DNA of 64,000 bases from Mycolicibacterium aubagnense (GTDB lineage: Bacteria > Actinomycetota > Actinomycetes > Mycobacteriales > Mycobacteriaceae): NCBI RefSeq assembly GCF_010730955.1, contig NZ_AP022577.1, positions 124,001 to 188,000 on the forward strand, in the 5' to 3' direction. The notes under the pieces were generated by a model. It worked only from the letters and a program-made list of their open reading frames with translations. It ran no database searches and was not told the DNA's origin. Made by a program: the position numbers and the translations under genes. Of the stretch, positions 17,292 through 27,081 are shown one piece after another (within the stretch, counting starts at the first letter, position 1; each line of letters begins with the position of its first letter).

Positions 17292-18421
17292 TGCGCATCG
17301 GCATGGTGTGCCCGTACTCGTTCGACGTACCGGGTGGCGTTCAGGCACACGTGCTGCAGCTGGCCGAGGTGATGCGCGGCTACGGGCATGAGGTCAGCGT
17401 GCTGGCGCCGTCGTCGGCGGAGACACACGCCGACCTGCCGGACTACGTGGTCTCCGGCGGCAAGGCCGTGCCCATCCCGTACAACGGCTCCGTGGCGCGG
17501 CTGCGGTTCGGTCCCGCGACGCGCCGGATGGTCAAACGGTGGATCGTCGAGGGCGACTTCGATGTGCTGCATCTGCACGAGCCCAACGCGCCAAGTCTGT
17601 CCTTGCTGGCGCTGATGGTGGCCAGCGGACCCATCGTCGCGACGTTCCACACGTCCACCACGAAATCGTTGACGCTCAACGTCTTTCAGGGGATTCTGCG
17701 GCCGTGGAACGAGAAGATCATGGGCCGCATCGCGGTGTCCGATCTGGCCCGGCGCTGGCAGATGGAGGCGCTGGGCTCGGACGCCGTCGAGATTCCGAAC
17801 GGCGTCGACGTGTCGGCGTTCGACGACGCTCCGCTGCTGCCCGGCTACCCACGGTCGGGCCGGACCGTGCTGTTCCTGGGCCGGTTCGACGAGCCACGTA
17901 AAGGGATGCATGTGCTCGTCGGTGCACTGCCGAAGCTGGTGGCGGCCTGCCCGGATGTCGAGGTGCTGATCGTCGGCCGCGGTGACGAGGAGGCGCTCAG
18001 AGAGACCGTCGGCGAGCACGCGGGGCATCTGCGATTCCTCGGCCTGGTCGACGACGCGGAGAAGGCGTCGGCCATGCGCAGCGCCGACGTCTACTGCGCC
18101 CCGAACACCGGCGGTGAGAGCTTCGGCATCGTGCTGGTCGAGGCCATGGCGGCGGGCACCCCCGTGGTGGCCAGTGACCTGGACGCCTTCCGGCGCGTGC
18201 TCGAGCAGGGTCAGGCGGGACGGCTGGTGCCGGTCGACGACGCCGAGGCCCTCGGCGATGCGCTGGTCGAGATGCTGTCGAACGAGGCGGCCCGCCGGCG
18301 CTACGCCGAGGCGGCGAGTCGGGCGGTACGCCGCTACGACTGGTCGGTGGTCGCGCAGCAGATCATGCTGGTCTATGAAACGGTCGCGGGATCGGGCACG
18401 AAGGTCCGGGTGGAAGCCTGA
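17291..18421 (+). CDS. pimA: phosphatidylinositol alpha-mannosyltransferase
   Basis: A 376-residue GT4-family retaining glycosyltransferase that transfers the first mannose from GDP-mannose to phosphatidylinositol. The N-terminal MVCPYSFDVPGGVQAHV contains the GGV loop. The GDP-mannose site includes LFLGRFDEPRKGMHVL and the EX7E motif, seen as ESFGIVLVEAMAAGTPVVASD. Length and start MRIGMVCPYS match PimA. One-base overlap with patA and one-base overlap with the NUDIX gene. Confidence 0.96.
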   Translation: MRIGMVCPYSFDVPGGVQAHVLQLAEVMRGYGHEVSVLAPSSAETHADLPDYVVSGGKAVPIPYNGSVARLRFGPATRRMVKRWIVEGDFDVLHLHEPNAPSLSLLALMVASGPIVATFHTSTTKSLTLNVFQGILRPWNEKIMGRIAVSDLARRWQMEALGSDAVEIPNGVDVSAFDDAPLLPGYPRSGRTVLFLGRFDEPRKGMHVLVGALPKLVAACPDVEVLIVGRGDEEALRETVGEHAGHLRFLGLVDDAEKASAMRSADVYCAPNTGGESFGIVLVEAMAAGTPVVASDLDAFRRVLEQGQAGRLVPVDDAEALGDALVEMLSNEAARRRYAEAASRAVRRYDWSVVAQQIMLVYETVAGSGTKVRVEA

Positions 18422-19455
18422 TGAGCTGGCTGCTGGTCGTCGCGCTGGCCTGGCTGGCGGCGATGGTCCTGATCACCGTCGTTTGGGCGTATCAGACCGC
18501 GCACCGGCTGGACCGGCTGCACGTCCGCTATGACCTGTCGTGGCAGGCCCTGGACGGGGCGCTGGCCCGTCGCGCGGTGGTGGCCCGGGCCGTCGCGGCC
18601 GACGCGTACGGGTCCCGGCCGGCCGGTCGACGTCTCGCGGGGCTGGCGGACGCGGCCGAACGGGCACCCCGGGTGGCCCGCGAGGCTGCCGAGAACGAAC
18701 TGTCCGCGGCGCTGGCGCAGGTTGACCCGGCGTCCATCCCGGTGACGCTGGTCGCTGAGCTCGCCGACGCCGAGGCCCGGGTGCTGCTGGCCCGCCGCTT
18801 CCACAATGACGCCGTCCGCGACACCCTGGCACTGCGCGAGCGCACCCTGGTGCGCTGGCTGCACCTGGGCGGCACCGCAGCCATGCCAACCTATTTCGAG
18901 ATCGTCGAGCGGGCGTCCCGGCACGAGCCCGGCGCGGTGGGCCGACGCACGTCGGCTCGGGTGGTGCTGCTGGATCAGGACGGGCAGGTGCTGCTGTTCT
19001 GCGGCAGTGACCCGGCGGCCGATCCGCTGATGGCGCCGCGGTGGTGGTTCACCGTCGGGGGCGCGGTCGAACCGGACGAGTCGCTGCCCGACGCCGCCGC
19101 CCGCGAGATCGCCGAGGAGACCGGGCTGCAGGTCGACCCGGCCGACCTGACCGGCCCGGTGTGGCGTCGTGAGGCGGTGTTCGCGTTCAACGGGTCTGTG
19201 ATCCGCAGCGAGGAGTTCTTCTTCGTGTACCGCACCTCACGCTTCGAGCCGGTGACCAGTGGACACACCGCGGTGGAACGGCAGTCGATTCACGCGCACC
19301 GGTGGTGCGACGCGGGGGTCATCGCCCGGCTGGCCGCCGATGGTGAGATTGTCTACCCATTGCAGCTCGGTGAATACCTGTCCCTCGCAGGCGAATTGGC
19401 GGACGGCAAACATCCGGCGGCGACCGCCGGCGTGGAACCGCAGCCGATCCGGTGA
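18421..19455 (+). CDS. membrane-anchored NUDIX hydrolase
   Basis: A 344-residue protein whose first 25 residues form one transmembrane helix (LLVVALAWLAAMVLITVVWAY). An Ala-rich helical LemA-like region of about 120 residues follows, then a NUDIX domain. The NUDIX box is complete: GGAVEPDESLPDAAAREIAEETGL at about 215-238 with the REIAEE metal site. Orthologue by position of Rv2609c, last gene of the PIM operon. Substrate unknown; association with the membrane suggests work near the PIM enzymes. Confidence 0.9.
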   Translation: MSWLLVVALAWLAAMVLITVVWAYQTAHRLDRLHVRYDLSWQALDGALARRAVVARAVAADAYGSRPAGRRLAGLADAAERAPRVAREAAENELSAALAQVDPASIPVTLVAELADAEARVLLARRFHNDAVRDTLALRERTLVRWLHLGGTAAMPTYFEIVERASRHEPGAVGRRTSARVVLLDQDGQVLLFCGSDPAADPLMAPRWWFTVGGAVEPDESLPDAAAREIAEETGLQVDPADLTGPVWRREAVFAFNGSVIRSEEFFFVYRTSRFEPVTSGHTAVERQSIHAHRWCDAGVIARLAADGEIVYPLQLGEYLSLAGELADGKHPAATAGVEPQPIR

Positions 19456-19534
19456 GCTCAGGTGACCTGCGCGGATAACCGATTTGGTCCGGCCACTAGA
19501 CTTGGCCTGTACCAAATTCTTGAGGGAGAGTGCA

Positions 19535-20440
19535 GTGGATACCGCAGCGGATAACAGCGGTCAGACGGGCACCGCCCGGGTCAAGCGCGGCATGGCCGAG
19601 ATGCTGAAGGGCGGCGTCATCATGGACGTCGTCACACCCGAGCAGGCACGTATCGCCGAAGGCTCAGGCGCCGTAGCCGTCATGGCGCTGGAGCGCGTAC
19701 CCGCCGATATCCGCGCACAGGGCGGTGTCTCGCGGATGAGCGACCCGGACATGATCGAGGGCATCATCGACGCGGTCACCATCCCGGTGATGGCCAAGGC
19801 CCGCATCGGACACTTCGTCGAGGCGCAGATTCTGCAGAGCCTCGGTGTGGACTACATCGACGAGTCCGAGGTGCTGACCCCGGCGGACTACACCCACCAC
19901 ATCGACAAGTGGAAGTTCACTGTGCCGTTCGTCTGCGGCGCCACCAACCTCGGTGAGGCACTGCGGCGCATCAACGAGGGTGCGGCCATGATCCGCTCCA
20001 AGGGCGAGGCCGGCACCGGTGATGTCTCCAACGCCACCACGCACATGCGCAAGATCGGTGGCGAAATCCGTCGGTTGACGTCGCTGTCGGAAGACGAATT
20101 GTACGTTGCCGCAAAGGAATTGCAGGCGCCGTACGAGTTGGTGGTCGAGGTTGCACGGGCCGGCAAGCTGCCCGTGACGCTGTTCACCGCCGGTGGCATC
20201 GCCACCCCGGCCGACGCCGCGATGATGATGCAGCTGGGCGCCGAGGGCGTGTTCGTCGGCTCGGGCATCTTCAAGTCCGGTGACCCGGCGGCCCGCGCCG
20301 CGGCCATCGTCAAGGCGACGACGTTCTATGACGACCCCGACACGCTGGCCAAGGTGTCGCGCGGTCTGGGTGAGGCCATGGTCGGCATCAATGTGGAGGA
20401 CGTGCCGGAGCCGCATCGGCTCGCCGAGCGGGGCTGGTAG
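19535..20440 (+). CDS. pdxS: pyridoxal 5'-phosphate synthase, synthase subunit
   Basis: A 301-residue TIM-barrel enzyme that builds PLP from ribose 5-phosphate, glyceraldehyde 3-phosphate and ammonia from PdxT. Highly conserved: [43 protein letters not shown], the substrate Lys in [15 protein letters not shown], and KGEAGTGDV. The start is GTG 19535, with GGGAGAG 4-5 bases ahead; the upstream in-frame ATG at 19484 lacks a ribosome site. pdxT follows two genes later in the same operon, with tesB between. Confidence 0.97.
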   Translation: MDTAADNSGQTGTARVKRGMAEMLKGGVIMDVVTPEQARIAEGSGAVAVMALERVPADIRAQGGVSRMSDPDMIEGIIDAVTIPVMAKARIGHFVEAQILQSLGVDYIDESEVLTPADYTHHIDKWKFTVPFVCGATNLGEALRRINEGAAMIRSKGEAGTGDVSNATTHMRKIGGEIRRLTSLSEDELYVAAKELQAPYELVVEVARAGKLPVTLFTAGGIATPADAAMMMQLGAEGVFVGSGIFKSGDPAARAAAIVKATTFYDDPDTLAKVSRGLGEAMVGINVEDVPEPHRLAERGW

Positions 20441-20483
20441 GCCCAACAGGGTGATGAGCCGCTTGCGCGAAGAACAGAGCTAG

Positions 20484-21329
20484 ATGGCAATCGAGCAGAT
20501 ACTCGACCTCGAGCAACTCGAGGTCAACATCTACCGCGGCAGTGTTTTCAGTCCGGAATCGGGTTTCCTGCAGCGCACTTTCGGTGGCCACGTAGCGGGT
20601 CAGTCGTTGGTGTCCGCGGTGCGCACCGTGGAGCCGAAGTACCAGGTGCATTCGCTGCACGGGTACTTCCTGCGTCCCGGTGACGCCCGCGCACCGACGG
20701 TGTACATGGTGGAGCGCATTCGCGACGGTGGGTCATTCTGCACCCGCCGCGTCAGTGCGATCCAGCATGGCGAGAACATCTTCTCGATGTCGGCATCCTT
20801 TCAGACCGACCAGTCCGGCATCGAGCATCAGGACGCCATGCCGGTGCCGCCACCGCCCGACCTGTCGACGGGGTTCCGCTCCGCCGGCGCGTTCGACGAC
20901 GCCGGGTTTGCCCAGTTCGCCGAGTGGGACGTGCGCATCGTGCCGCGCGACCAGGTGGCCCGGGTGCCGGGCAAGGCGTCGCAGCAACAGGTCTGGTTCC
21001 GGCACCGAGATCCGTTGCCCGACGACCACGTGCTGCACATCTGCGCGCTCGCCTACATGAGCGACCTGACGCTGCTGGGTTCGGCGCAGGTGAATCATCT
21101 TGAGGTCCGCAAACACATGAATATCGCCTCGTTGGACCACGCCATGTGGTTCATGCGGCCGTTCCGGGCCGACGAATGGCTGCTGTACGACCAGTCATCG
21201 CCGTCGGCGTGCGGTGGCCGCGCGCTGACGCAGGGCAAGATTTTCAACCAGTACGGCGACATGGTGGCCGCCGTCATGCAGGAGGGGCTGACCCGCTACA
21301 ACCGCGGCTTCGTCCCGCCGGCCGAGTGA
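20484..21329 (+). CDS. tesB: acyl-CoA thioesterase II
   Basis: A 281-residue double-hotdog thioesterase hydrolysing medium and long acyl-CoAs. It shows the TesB hallmarks: [20 protein letters not shown] near residue 30, [13 protein letters not shown], and the catalytic Asp region [28 protein letters not shown] in the second hotdog, followed by [10 protein letters not shown]. Equivalent of Rv2605c. It sits between pdxS and pdxT and overlaps pdxT by GTGA, so it is translated with the PLP genes although its chemistry is unrelated. Confidence 0.95.
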   Translation: MAIEQILDLEQLEVNIYRGSVFSPESGFLQRTFGGHVAGQSLVSAVRTVEPKYQVHSLHGYFLRPGDARAPTVYMVERIRDGGSFCTRRVSAIQHGENIFSMSASFQTDQSGIEHQDAMPVPPPPDLSTGFRSAGAFDDAGFAQFAEWDVRIVPRDQVARVPGKASQQQVWFRHRDPLPDDHVLHICALAYMSDLTLLGSAQVNHLEVRKHMNIASLDHAMWFMRPFRADEWLLYDQSSPSACGGRALTQGKIFNQYGDMVAAVMQEGLTRYNRGFVPPAE

Positions 21330-21907
21330 GCGTGCACGTCGGTGTCCTGGCTTTGCAAGGGGACACCCGAGAACATCTGGCTGCGCTGAGTGACGCGGGC
21401 GCCGAGGTGTCCACCGTTCGGCGCCTCACCGAGCTGAATGCCGTTGACGCCCTGGTGATTCCGGGTGGGGAATCAACGGCGATGAGTCATCTGCTGCGTG
21501 AGTTGGAGCTCCTGGATCCGCTGCGTGACCGCTTGGCGGCGGGTATGCCGTGCTACGGGTCGTGCGCCGGAATGATCCTGCTGGCCACCGAGATCAACGA
21601 CGCGGGAGTGCCAGGGCGCGAGGCCCTGCCGCTCCGCGGCATCGATATGACGGTGCGGCGGAATGCCTTCGGTCGCCAGGTGGATTCCTTCGAGGATGAC
21701 CTCGACTTCGTCGGGCTGGATGATCCCGTGCATGCGGTCTTCATCCGGGCGCCGTGGGTGGAACGCGTCGGGCCTGACGTCGAGGTGCTGGCCCGCGCGG
21801 CCGGCCATCCCGTCGCGGTCCGCCAGGGCCGCATGCTGGCGACGTCGTTTCACCCCGAAGTCACCGGCGACCGGCGTATTCACAAGCTTTTCGTCGACTC
21901 CCTGTAG
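21326..21907 (+). CDS. pdxT: pyridoxal 5'-phosphate synthase, glutaminase subunit
   Basis: A 193-residue class I glutaminase that supplies ammonia to PdxS. The triad is visible: Cys in YGSCAGM, and HPE near the C-terminus ([10 protein letters not shown]). The substrate loop PGGESTAM is present. The start is GTG 21326 overlapping the tesB stop; GTG 21332 is also possible. A long hairpin follows the stop directly. Confidence 0.96.
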   Translation: MSVHVGVLALQGDTREHLAALSDAGAEVSTVRRLTELNAVDALVIPGGESTAMSHLLRELELLDPLRDRLAAGMPCYGSCAGMILLATEINDAGVPGREALPLRGIDMTVRRNAFGRQVDSFEDDLDFVGLDDPVHAVFIRAPWVERVGPDVEVLARAAGHPVAVRQGRMLATSFHPEVTGDRRIHKLFVDSL

Positions 21908-21958
21908 TGATTTGTGCACGATTTTCCGCGCCCACCGCGGAAAATCGTGCACCAATCA
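21908..21958. terminator. large bidirectional hairpin between pdxT and the lipase
   Basis: GTGCACGATTTTCCGCG (21914-21930) pairs perfectly with 21936-21952 across a CCCAC loop: 17 base pairs. Flanking TGATT and AATCA extend the stem past one mismatch. It starts right after the pdxT stop and covers the stop codon of the converging lipase. Strong intrinsic-type terminator for both genes, without a U tract. Confidence 0.85.
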
Positions 21959-23161
21959 CGCCAACCAGACGCGCAGGCGCTCGTAAATCCGCTCGTCGTT
22001 CAGCAGCGTGAAGTGATGCGCCTCCGGCAGGTGCAGGTGATTGTCGCGTTCAAACCCCATGTCGCGCTTTCTGCTTCGGCCTCGCGCGCTGCGCACCTGG
22101 ACCAGTCCGTCGCCGAGCACCCAGCCGATCGGGTTGGCCGGCGTCCGGGCGAGGGTTGCGGTGACGCAGTAGTACGACACCCCGTCGAGCAGCGGTACCT
22201 CGATCGGTGCCGTGGCGCGCAGAGCATCCGGTTCCCGGTCACGCCAGTCGCGTTCGTCGAGCGAGCCGAACCGCAGGTCGCGGATTCCGTTGCTGCGGCG
22301 GCGCAGGAGGCTGCCGAACGGGCGGGTTTCCGGCAGCGCGCTGAGTGCGGCTGATCCGTAGTGCACGACCTTCTCCAGCGGTGCGCCGGTGTGCGGCGTG
22401 CCCAGCGTGACGACCGTGCGAACCCGGTCCACCCACGGCCGGTCGGGCACCGCGCAGGCGGAGCGGATGACCAGCCCGCCCATCGAATGGCCGACCAGCG
22501 AGATCGAGGTCACCGGCACCGGCCATGCCGCCACCAATTGGTCCAGCAGGTCGGCGAGTAGCAGACCGTTGTCCGAGATGCGCAGACCGGAGTTATAGCG
22601 GATCTCCACGCCGGTGATGCCGATGTCGGCCCCGAGGCGCTGGCTGTAGGTCGGCCGCTTGCCGAGCGCCCAGAATGCCTCGGTCTCGATCAAGCCGTGG
22701 AGAAATACGACGACGTCGCCTGAGGCGGCGGGGTAGGCGGCCCGCAGGCTGTCGGTGTCGAGCGCAACGGGCCGGCCCTCGGCGCGGACCGACATCGTGG
22801 TCGCCAGCACAGAGCCCTGCTCGTGGAGCTTGTCGCCGATCAAACCCTGCAGTGCCGCGAGCACCCGGGCGCTGCCGGGCCGGTCGGACAGCTTGCCGGT
22901 GACTTGTCCGTGGACTGCCTTGCCGGCGAGGGGCGCCGCCGTCGTCATCGTGTGACTGATGGTGGAGTAGACGCTGTCGGTGATGGTGTCGTAGACGACC
23001 TTCACCGGCGTGGCGGCCGGACCGACGCCGAAACCCACCAGCCGGAACACGCGCTCGGAGATGGCGCGCTGGACCTTGTGGATTCCGTCGACAGCGCCGC
23101 CCAGCTCGTTGAGGCCCAGCTCGGCGAGGGCGCCGGCTTCGCTGGTGAGGTGGTCGTCCAT
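21956..23161 (-). CDS. lipase-like alpha/beta hydrolase
   Basis: A 401-residue hydrolase. The oxyanion region VVVFLHGLIETEAFW and the nucleophile elbow LVGHSMGGLV (Ser at about 270) are clear, followed by TLGTPHTGAPLE, typical of PGAP1/lipase-like enzymes that act on bulky lipids or esters. The His candidate is in EAHHFTLLND near the C-terminus. The N-terminal 150 residues are a helical, non-catalytic extension. I chose ATG 23161 (MDDHLTSEAG); the frame stays open to 23275. No signal peptide is seen. Divergent from the ArnT-like glycosyltransferase. Confidence 0.85.
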   Translation of the reverse strand: MDDHLTSEAGALAELGLNELGGAVDGIHKVQRAISERVFRLVGFGVGPAATPVKVVYDTITDSVYSTISHTMTTAAPLAGKAVHGQVTGKLSDRPGSARVLAALQGLIGDKLHEQGSVLATTMSVRAEGRPVALDTDSLRAAYPAASGDVVVFLHGLIETEAFWALGKRPTYSQRLGADIGITGVEIRYNSGLRISDNGLLLADLLDQLVAAWPVPVTSISLVGHSMGGLVIRSACAVPDRPWVDRVRTVVTLGTPHTGAPLEKVVHYGSAALSALPETRPFGSLLRRRSNGIRDLRFGSLDERDWRDREPDALRATAPIEVPLLDGVSYYCVTATLARTPANPIGWVLGDGLVQVRSARGRSRKRDMGFERDNHLHLPEAHHFTLLNDERIYERLRVWLA

Positions 23162-23310
23162 GAAATGAGTGTACGAGTGTTCACCGGAGTTGGCGGGGGC
23201 ATAGCTGCTGATTGTGAGCAGATTCATGAACCGCGCACATCGTCCCAAGTCATAGCGGTGGCTCGCCCGCTTCACAGCTAGGCCATAGCTGGAGCTGCCT
23301 TAATGGTCGG

Positions 23311-25254
23311 GTGAGTACGACATCCGCTGCCGTTCTGGACGCCCCGTCGGCCGAGCCGGAGGCCACGGCGCCGCGTCGCTGGAGTCTCGCGACCAAGACC
23401 GGGGAGCGCGCCGCGCTGGCCCTGCTGCTGGTCGTCACCGCGGTCGGCTACCTGTGGAACATCACCGTCAACGGCATGGGCAACCAGTTCTACGCCGCCG
23501 CCGTATGGGCCGGCTCGCGGAACTGGGAGGCGTTGCTGTTCGGGTCCATCGACCCGCACAACGTCATCACCGTGGACAAGCCGCCGCTGTCGCAGTGGGT
23601 CATGGCGCTGTCCGGCCAGATCTTCGGCTTCAGCAGCGCAAGCATGCTGATCCCCGAGGCGCTGATGGCGGTCGGCTCGGTGTGGCTGCTCTACGCCGCG
23701 GTACGACGGATCAGTGGTCCGGCCGCCGGTCTGCTCGCCGGCGCGGTGCTCGCGCTGACTCCGGTGTCCGCCATGATGTTCCGCTTCAACAACCCCGATG
23801 CGGCGATGGTGCTGCTGATGACGTTGGCGGCTTACTTCACCGTTCGCGCCTTGAAAGACAAGGGCGCCAAGTGGATGGCGCTGGCCGGTGTCGCACTCGG
23901 TTTCGCGTTCCTGGCCAAGATGCTCGAAGGCGTGATGGTGGCGCCAGCACTCGGTCTGACGTACCTGATCGCGGCGCCGGTCGCGCTGCGTAGCCGGCTG
24001 TGGCACCTGCTGGGTGCGCTGGGTGCGCTGCTGGTATCCGCCGGCTGGTACGTGGTGCTGACGATCCTGTGGCCGGCGTCGTCGCGGCCCTACATGGCGG
24101 GTTCGACCGACAACAGCTTCATGAACCTGGTTTTGGGCTACAACGGCTTTGGCCGTGTCCTCGGCAAGAACCACATGGGCAAGACCGACCCCGACAAGCC
24201 GTCGATGGTGCACACCGTCACCGGTGAGCACGCCGGGCATGCCGCCGGCGAAGCGATCAAGACGGCGGGGCATCACGGCGGTGGCATGGGTGACCAGGTG
24301 CAGGGCCTGCCGCGGCTGTTCACCGGTGAATTCGGCTACGAGATCGGCTGGCTCGTGCCGGCGGCGCTGCTCGCTACCGTGCTCGTGCTGATCTCCCGTG
24401 GGCGCGCACCCCGCACCGATCGGGTCCGCGCCGGCGCCATCCTGTTCGGCGGCTGGCTGGTGAGCGTCGGCCTGGTGCTGAGCTTCATGAAAACCAACGT
24501 GCACCCGTACTACTGCCTCGCGCTGGCTCCGGCGATGGCCGCGATGTTCGCCATCTTCGTCGTCGAGTTCTGGCGCCGCCGGGATTCCCTGTTCCATCGG
24601 ATCGGCTTGGTGACAGTACTTTTGGCCAGTGGCGTGTGGGGTTTTGTGATCCTGGACCGCAATGCCGACTGGCTGCCCGCGTTGCGCTGGGTGATCCTGG
24701 CCGCCGCTATTGTCGGGGCCGCCGGACTGATCTGGTCGGGCCACGACAACCGCAAGCGCATCGCGACGCTGGCCCTGGCACTGGCGATGTTCGGCGCGGT
24801 CGGGGGATCGGTGGCCTACTCGCTCGCGACCTTCGGCCAGCCACACCTCGGCGGCGGCCCGTCTGTCGGGCCGGCGGACAAGGACGACAAGGGGCAAGGT
24901 GGCTGGGGCCAGCGTGACGACAACCCCCAACTGAACGCGCTGCTCAAGGCCACGACCACCAAGTGGTCCGCCGCGATCGACCGGTCGTCGCCGGCCGCCG
25001 GCCTGGAGCTGGACACCCGCACGCCCGTCATCGCGATCGGTGGATTCGGCGGCAGCGACCCGGCGCCGACGTTGCAGCAGTTCCAGTCGTATGTGGCGGG
25101 CCACGAGGTGGCGTACTACATCGTCTCCGACAACAAGGGGCATTGGGGCGCCGATGCGCACAACGACATCGCCGACTGGGTAAGTGCCAACTTCGCGCCC
25201 ATCAAGGTCGGATCCGACACCGTCTACAACTTGACGCAACCGGTCACGAAATAG
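23311..25254 (+). CDS. ArnT-like (GT39/PMT_2) membrane glycosyltransferase
   Basis: A 647-residue polytopic protein with about ten hydrophobic helices, similar to the ArnT/YkcB group that transfers sugars from polyprenyl phosphate on the outer face of the membrane. The first periplasmic loop has the expected acidic pair region: FYAAAVWAGSRNW, then SIDPHNVITVDKPPLSQWVMAL. A His/Gly-rich loop (GEHAGHAAGE, HHGGGMGDQ) and a soluble C-terminal domain from about 540 are notable. The start is GTG 23311. No GtrB-type donor synthase lies nearby. Acceptor unknown; cell-wall glycan or protein glycosylation is possible. Confidence 0.85.
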   Translation: MSTTSAAVLDAPSAEPEATAPRRWSLATKTGERAALALLLVVTAVGYLWNITVNGMGNQFYAAAVWAGSRNWEALLFGSIDPHNVITVDKPPLSQWVMALSGQIFGFSSASMLIPEALMAVGSVWLLYAAVRRISGPAAGLLAGAVLALTPVSAMMFRFNNPDAAMVLLMTLAAYFTVRALKDKGAKWMALAGVALGFAFLAKMLEGVMVAPALGLTYLIAAPVALRSRLWHLLGALGALLVSAGWYVVLTILWPASSRPYMAGSTDNSFMNLVLGYNGFGRVLGKNHMGKTDPDKPSMVHTVTGEHAGHAAGEAIKTAGHHGGGMGDQVQGLPRLFTGEFGYEIGWLVPAALLATVLVLISRGRAPRTDRVRAGAILFGGWLVSVGLVLSFMKTNVHPYYCLALAPAMAAMFAIFVVEFWRRRDSLFHRIGLVTVLLASGVWGFVILDRNADWLPALRWVILAAAIVGAAGLIWSGHDNRKRIATLALALAMFGAVGGSVAYSLATFGQPHLGGGPSVGPADKDDKGQGGWGQRDDNPQLNALLKATTTKWSAAIDRSSPAAGLELDTRTPVIAIGGFGGSDPAPTLQQFQSYVAGHEVAYYIVSDNKGHWGADAHNDIADWVSANFAPIKVGSDTVYNLTQPVTK

Positions 25255-25349
25255 CTTCCGATTCTGCGATCGGCCAGGCCGGTCAGGGCGCGTCACCCGT
25301 CCACGTAAACTGGTCAGCTGACGTTTGATCAGAAAGAGGGCGGACACGC

Positions 25350-26105
25350 ATGAGCGGCCATTCCAAGTGGGCGACAACCAAGCACCAGAAGGCCGTCAAG
25401 GACGCGCGCCGAGGTAAAGAGTTCGCCAAGCTGATCAAGAACATCGAGGTCGCCGCGCGCACCGGCGGTGGTGACCCCGGTGGTAACCCGACGCTGTACG
25501 ACGCCATCCAGAAGGCCAAGAAGACCTCGGTCCCGAACGACAACATCGAGCGGGCGCGCAAGCGCGGCGCGGGCGAGGAAGCCGGCGGCGCCGACTGGCA
25601 GACCATCATGTACGAGGGCTACGGCCCCAACGGCGTCGCGGTGCTGATCGAGTGCCTGAGCGACAACCGCAACCGTGCCGCCGGTGAGGTGCGCGTCGCC
25701 ATGACCCGCAACGGCGGCAACATGGCCGACCCTGGTTCGGTGTCCTACCTGTTCTCCCGCAAGGGCATCATCACCCTGGAGAAGAACGGCCAGACCGAGG
25801 ACGACGTGCTGATGGCCGTCCTGGACGCCGGTGCCGAAGAGGTCAACGACCTCGGTGAGGCGTTCGAAGTGATCTGCGAGCCGACCGATCTGGTCGCCGT
25901 GCGCACCGCGCTGCAGGATGCCGGCATCGACTACGACTCGGCCGAGTCCGGTTTCCAGCCGTCGGTGTCGGTCACGGTCGACATCGAGGGCGCCCGCAAG
26001 GTGTTCAAGCTGGTCGACGCGCTCGAGGACAGCGACGACGTGCAGAACGTGTACACCAACGTCGACATCCCCGACGACGTCGCCGCGCAGCTCGACGAGG
26101 AATAA
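25350..26105 (+). CDS. yebC: YebC/PmpR family regulator or translation factor
   Basis: A 251-residue member of the YebC family with the invariant start [49 protein letters not shown] and [16 protein letters not shown] follow. The family has been described both as DNA-binding regulators and as factors easing ribosome stalling at proline stretches. Its position ahead of ruvCAB is common in bacteria. Equivalent of Rv2603c. Confidence 0.96.
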   Translation: MSGHSKWATTKHQKAVKDARRGKEFAKLIKNIEVAARTGGGDPGGNPTLYDAIQKAKKTSVPNDNIERARKRGAGEEAGGADWQTIMYEGYGPNGVAVLIECLSDNRNRAAGEVRVAMTRNGGNMADPGSVSYLFSRKGIITLEKNGQTEDDVLMAVLDAGAEEVNDLGEAFEVICEPTDLVAVRTALQDAGIDYDSAESGFQPSVSVTVDIEGARKVFKLVDALEDSDDVQNVYTNVDIPDDVAAQLDEE

Positions 26106-26130
26106 CCGCTTCGGCGGTAGCCTGCCGAGC

Positions 26131-26550
26131 ATGTCCCAGCCGCCTCCGTTCAGCCCGACCGTCGCACTGCTGACCGTCAGCCGGGTCTGGGATGCCGCTT
26201 TCGCCGACGCGCTGAAGCCGCTCGGGCTGACGACGCGAAAGTACGGGCTGTTGGGGCACATTCGCGGAAATGCCGGCATCTCGTTCAGTGAGCTTGCGCG
26301 ACGGTCCCGCATCACCGTGCAGAGCGTGCACGCCGCCGTCGCGGCATTTGTCGAGGCGGGTTTGGTCGATGACGGCACGGCACATGCCGGTTCGGCATCC
26401 ACCTTGCGCGTGACGGCCGAGGGTGACTCGCTGTTGAACCGCGCCGCTGACGTCGTGACCGCTCTCGACGCCGAGTTCGCTGCGCAACATCCCGAATTGA
26501 CCGAGGCGCTGCGCGCGTACATGAGCCGGATCACGTCTGATTCCCCATAA
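26131..26550 (+). CDS. MarR family transcriptional regulator
   Basis: A 139-residue winged-helix regulator. The DNA-binding core runs from KYGLLGHIRGNAGISFSELARRSRITVQSVHAAVAAFVEAGLVDD (helices 2-4) into the wing with STLRVTAEG. It starts 25 bases after yebC. A perfect 11-base-arm palindrome overlaps its stop codon and the start of the next gene, so it very probably controls that membrane protein. The inducer is unknown. Confidence 0.9.
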   Translation: MSQPPPFSPTVALLTVSRVWDAAFADALKPLGLTTRKYGLLGHIRGNAGISFSELARRSRITVQSVHAAVAAFVEAGLVDDGTAHAGSASTLRVTAEGDSLLNRAADVVTALDAEFAAQHPELTEALRAYMSRITSDSP

Positions 26551-26573
26551 CCTTCAGTTAGGCTGAAGGTTAT
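26547..26573. promoter_or_regulatory. long palindrome, probable MarR operator
   Basis: ATAACCTTCAG and CTGAAGGTTAT are separated by 5 bases: 11-base perfect arms spanning the MarR stop (26548-26550) and the ATG of the membrane protein (26572). As an operator it would block the promoter or start of the downstream gene; as RNA it would sequester the start codon. Confidence 0.7.
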
Positions 26574-27018
26574 GCAAGCACTGTTGTTGTCCGTGCACGT
26601 GGTGGCGGGCATCCTCTTCGTCGGGCCAATTGCGGTGGCCACCAGCCTGTTTCCCCGATACGCGCCAGTCGGGGGCGCATCCGCGGACACCGAACGCAGT
26701 GCGGGCATCGCCCGTCTGCTCCATCGGATCACCCGCGTCTACGGGGTGCTGGCACTTGCGGTTCCAATGGTCGGTCTCGCGCTCGCCGGAGTCCAAGGGC
26801 GCATGTCCGAAGTGTGGATCACCGCGGCCATGGTGCTCACGGCCATGGCAGGCATCCTGCTCGCGATTCAGATCGCGCCACGTCAGGCGCGGGCGCTCGC
26901 CGCGCCCGGCGGCGTCGCTGAACTTCGCACCCTGCGCATGGTGACCGGCGTGTTCAACCTGCTGTGGGTGGTCGTCGTCGTGTTGATGGTCGTGCACCCC
27001 GGGTCGAGGTATGTGTGA
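26572..27018 (+). CDS. DUF2269-like integral membrane protein
   Basis: A 148-residue protein with four hydrophobic segments (residues about 3-22, 57-75, 80-100, 122-140). It starts MQALLLSVHVVAGILFVGP with an early His in the first helix, as in DUF2269 and related small membrane proteins. There is no recognisable enzyme motif. The start ATG lies inside the MarR palindrome and no Shine-Dalgarno is possible without it, so translation may be leaderless. Likely the regulated target of the MarR gene; function unknown. Confidence 0.75.
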   Translation: MQALLLSVHVVAGILFVGPIAVATSLFPRYAPVGGASADTERSAGIARLLHRITRVYGVLALAVPMVGLALAGVQGRMSEVWITAAMVLTAMAGILLAIQIAPRQARALAAPGGVAELRTLRMVTGVFNLLWVVVVVLMVVHPGSRYV

Positions 27019-27081
27019 GCATCCCCGCCCACATCTGGGGCGTGTCCCTGGCGCAACCTATCGCCGCCGCCCGCTAAGCTA

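Noticed and set aside
19485..19534. Possible riboswitch or longer pdxS N-terminus
   Set aside because: The leader is only about 50 bases, with an ordinary ribosome site ahead of GTG 19535; no riboswitch fold is apparent.
25311..25322. GTCAGCTGAC palindrome upstream of yebC
   Set aside because: Only 10 bases with imperfect extension; compatible with chance, and no adjacent regulator gene.
23278..25377. 699-codon minus-strand frame opposite the ArnT-like gene
   Set aside because: The plus-strand frame has clear TM helices and GT39 motifs; the antisense product is Arg/Gln/His-rich nonsense.
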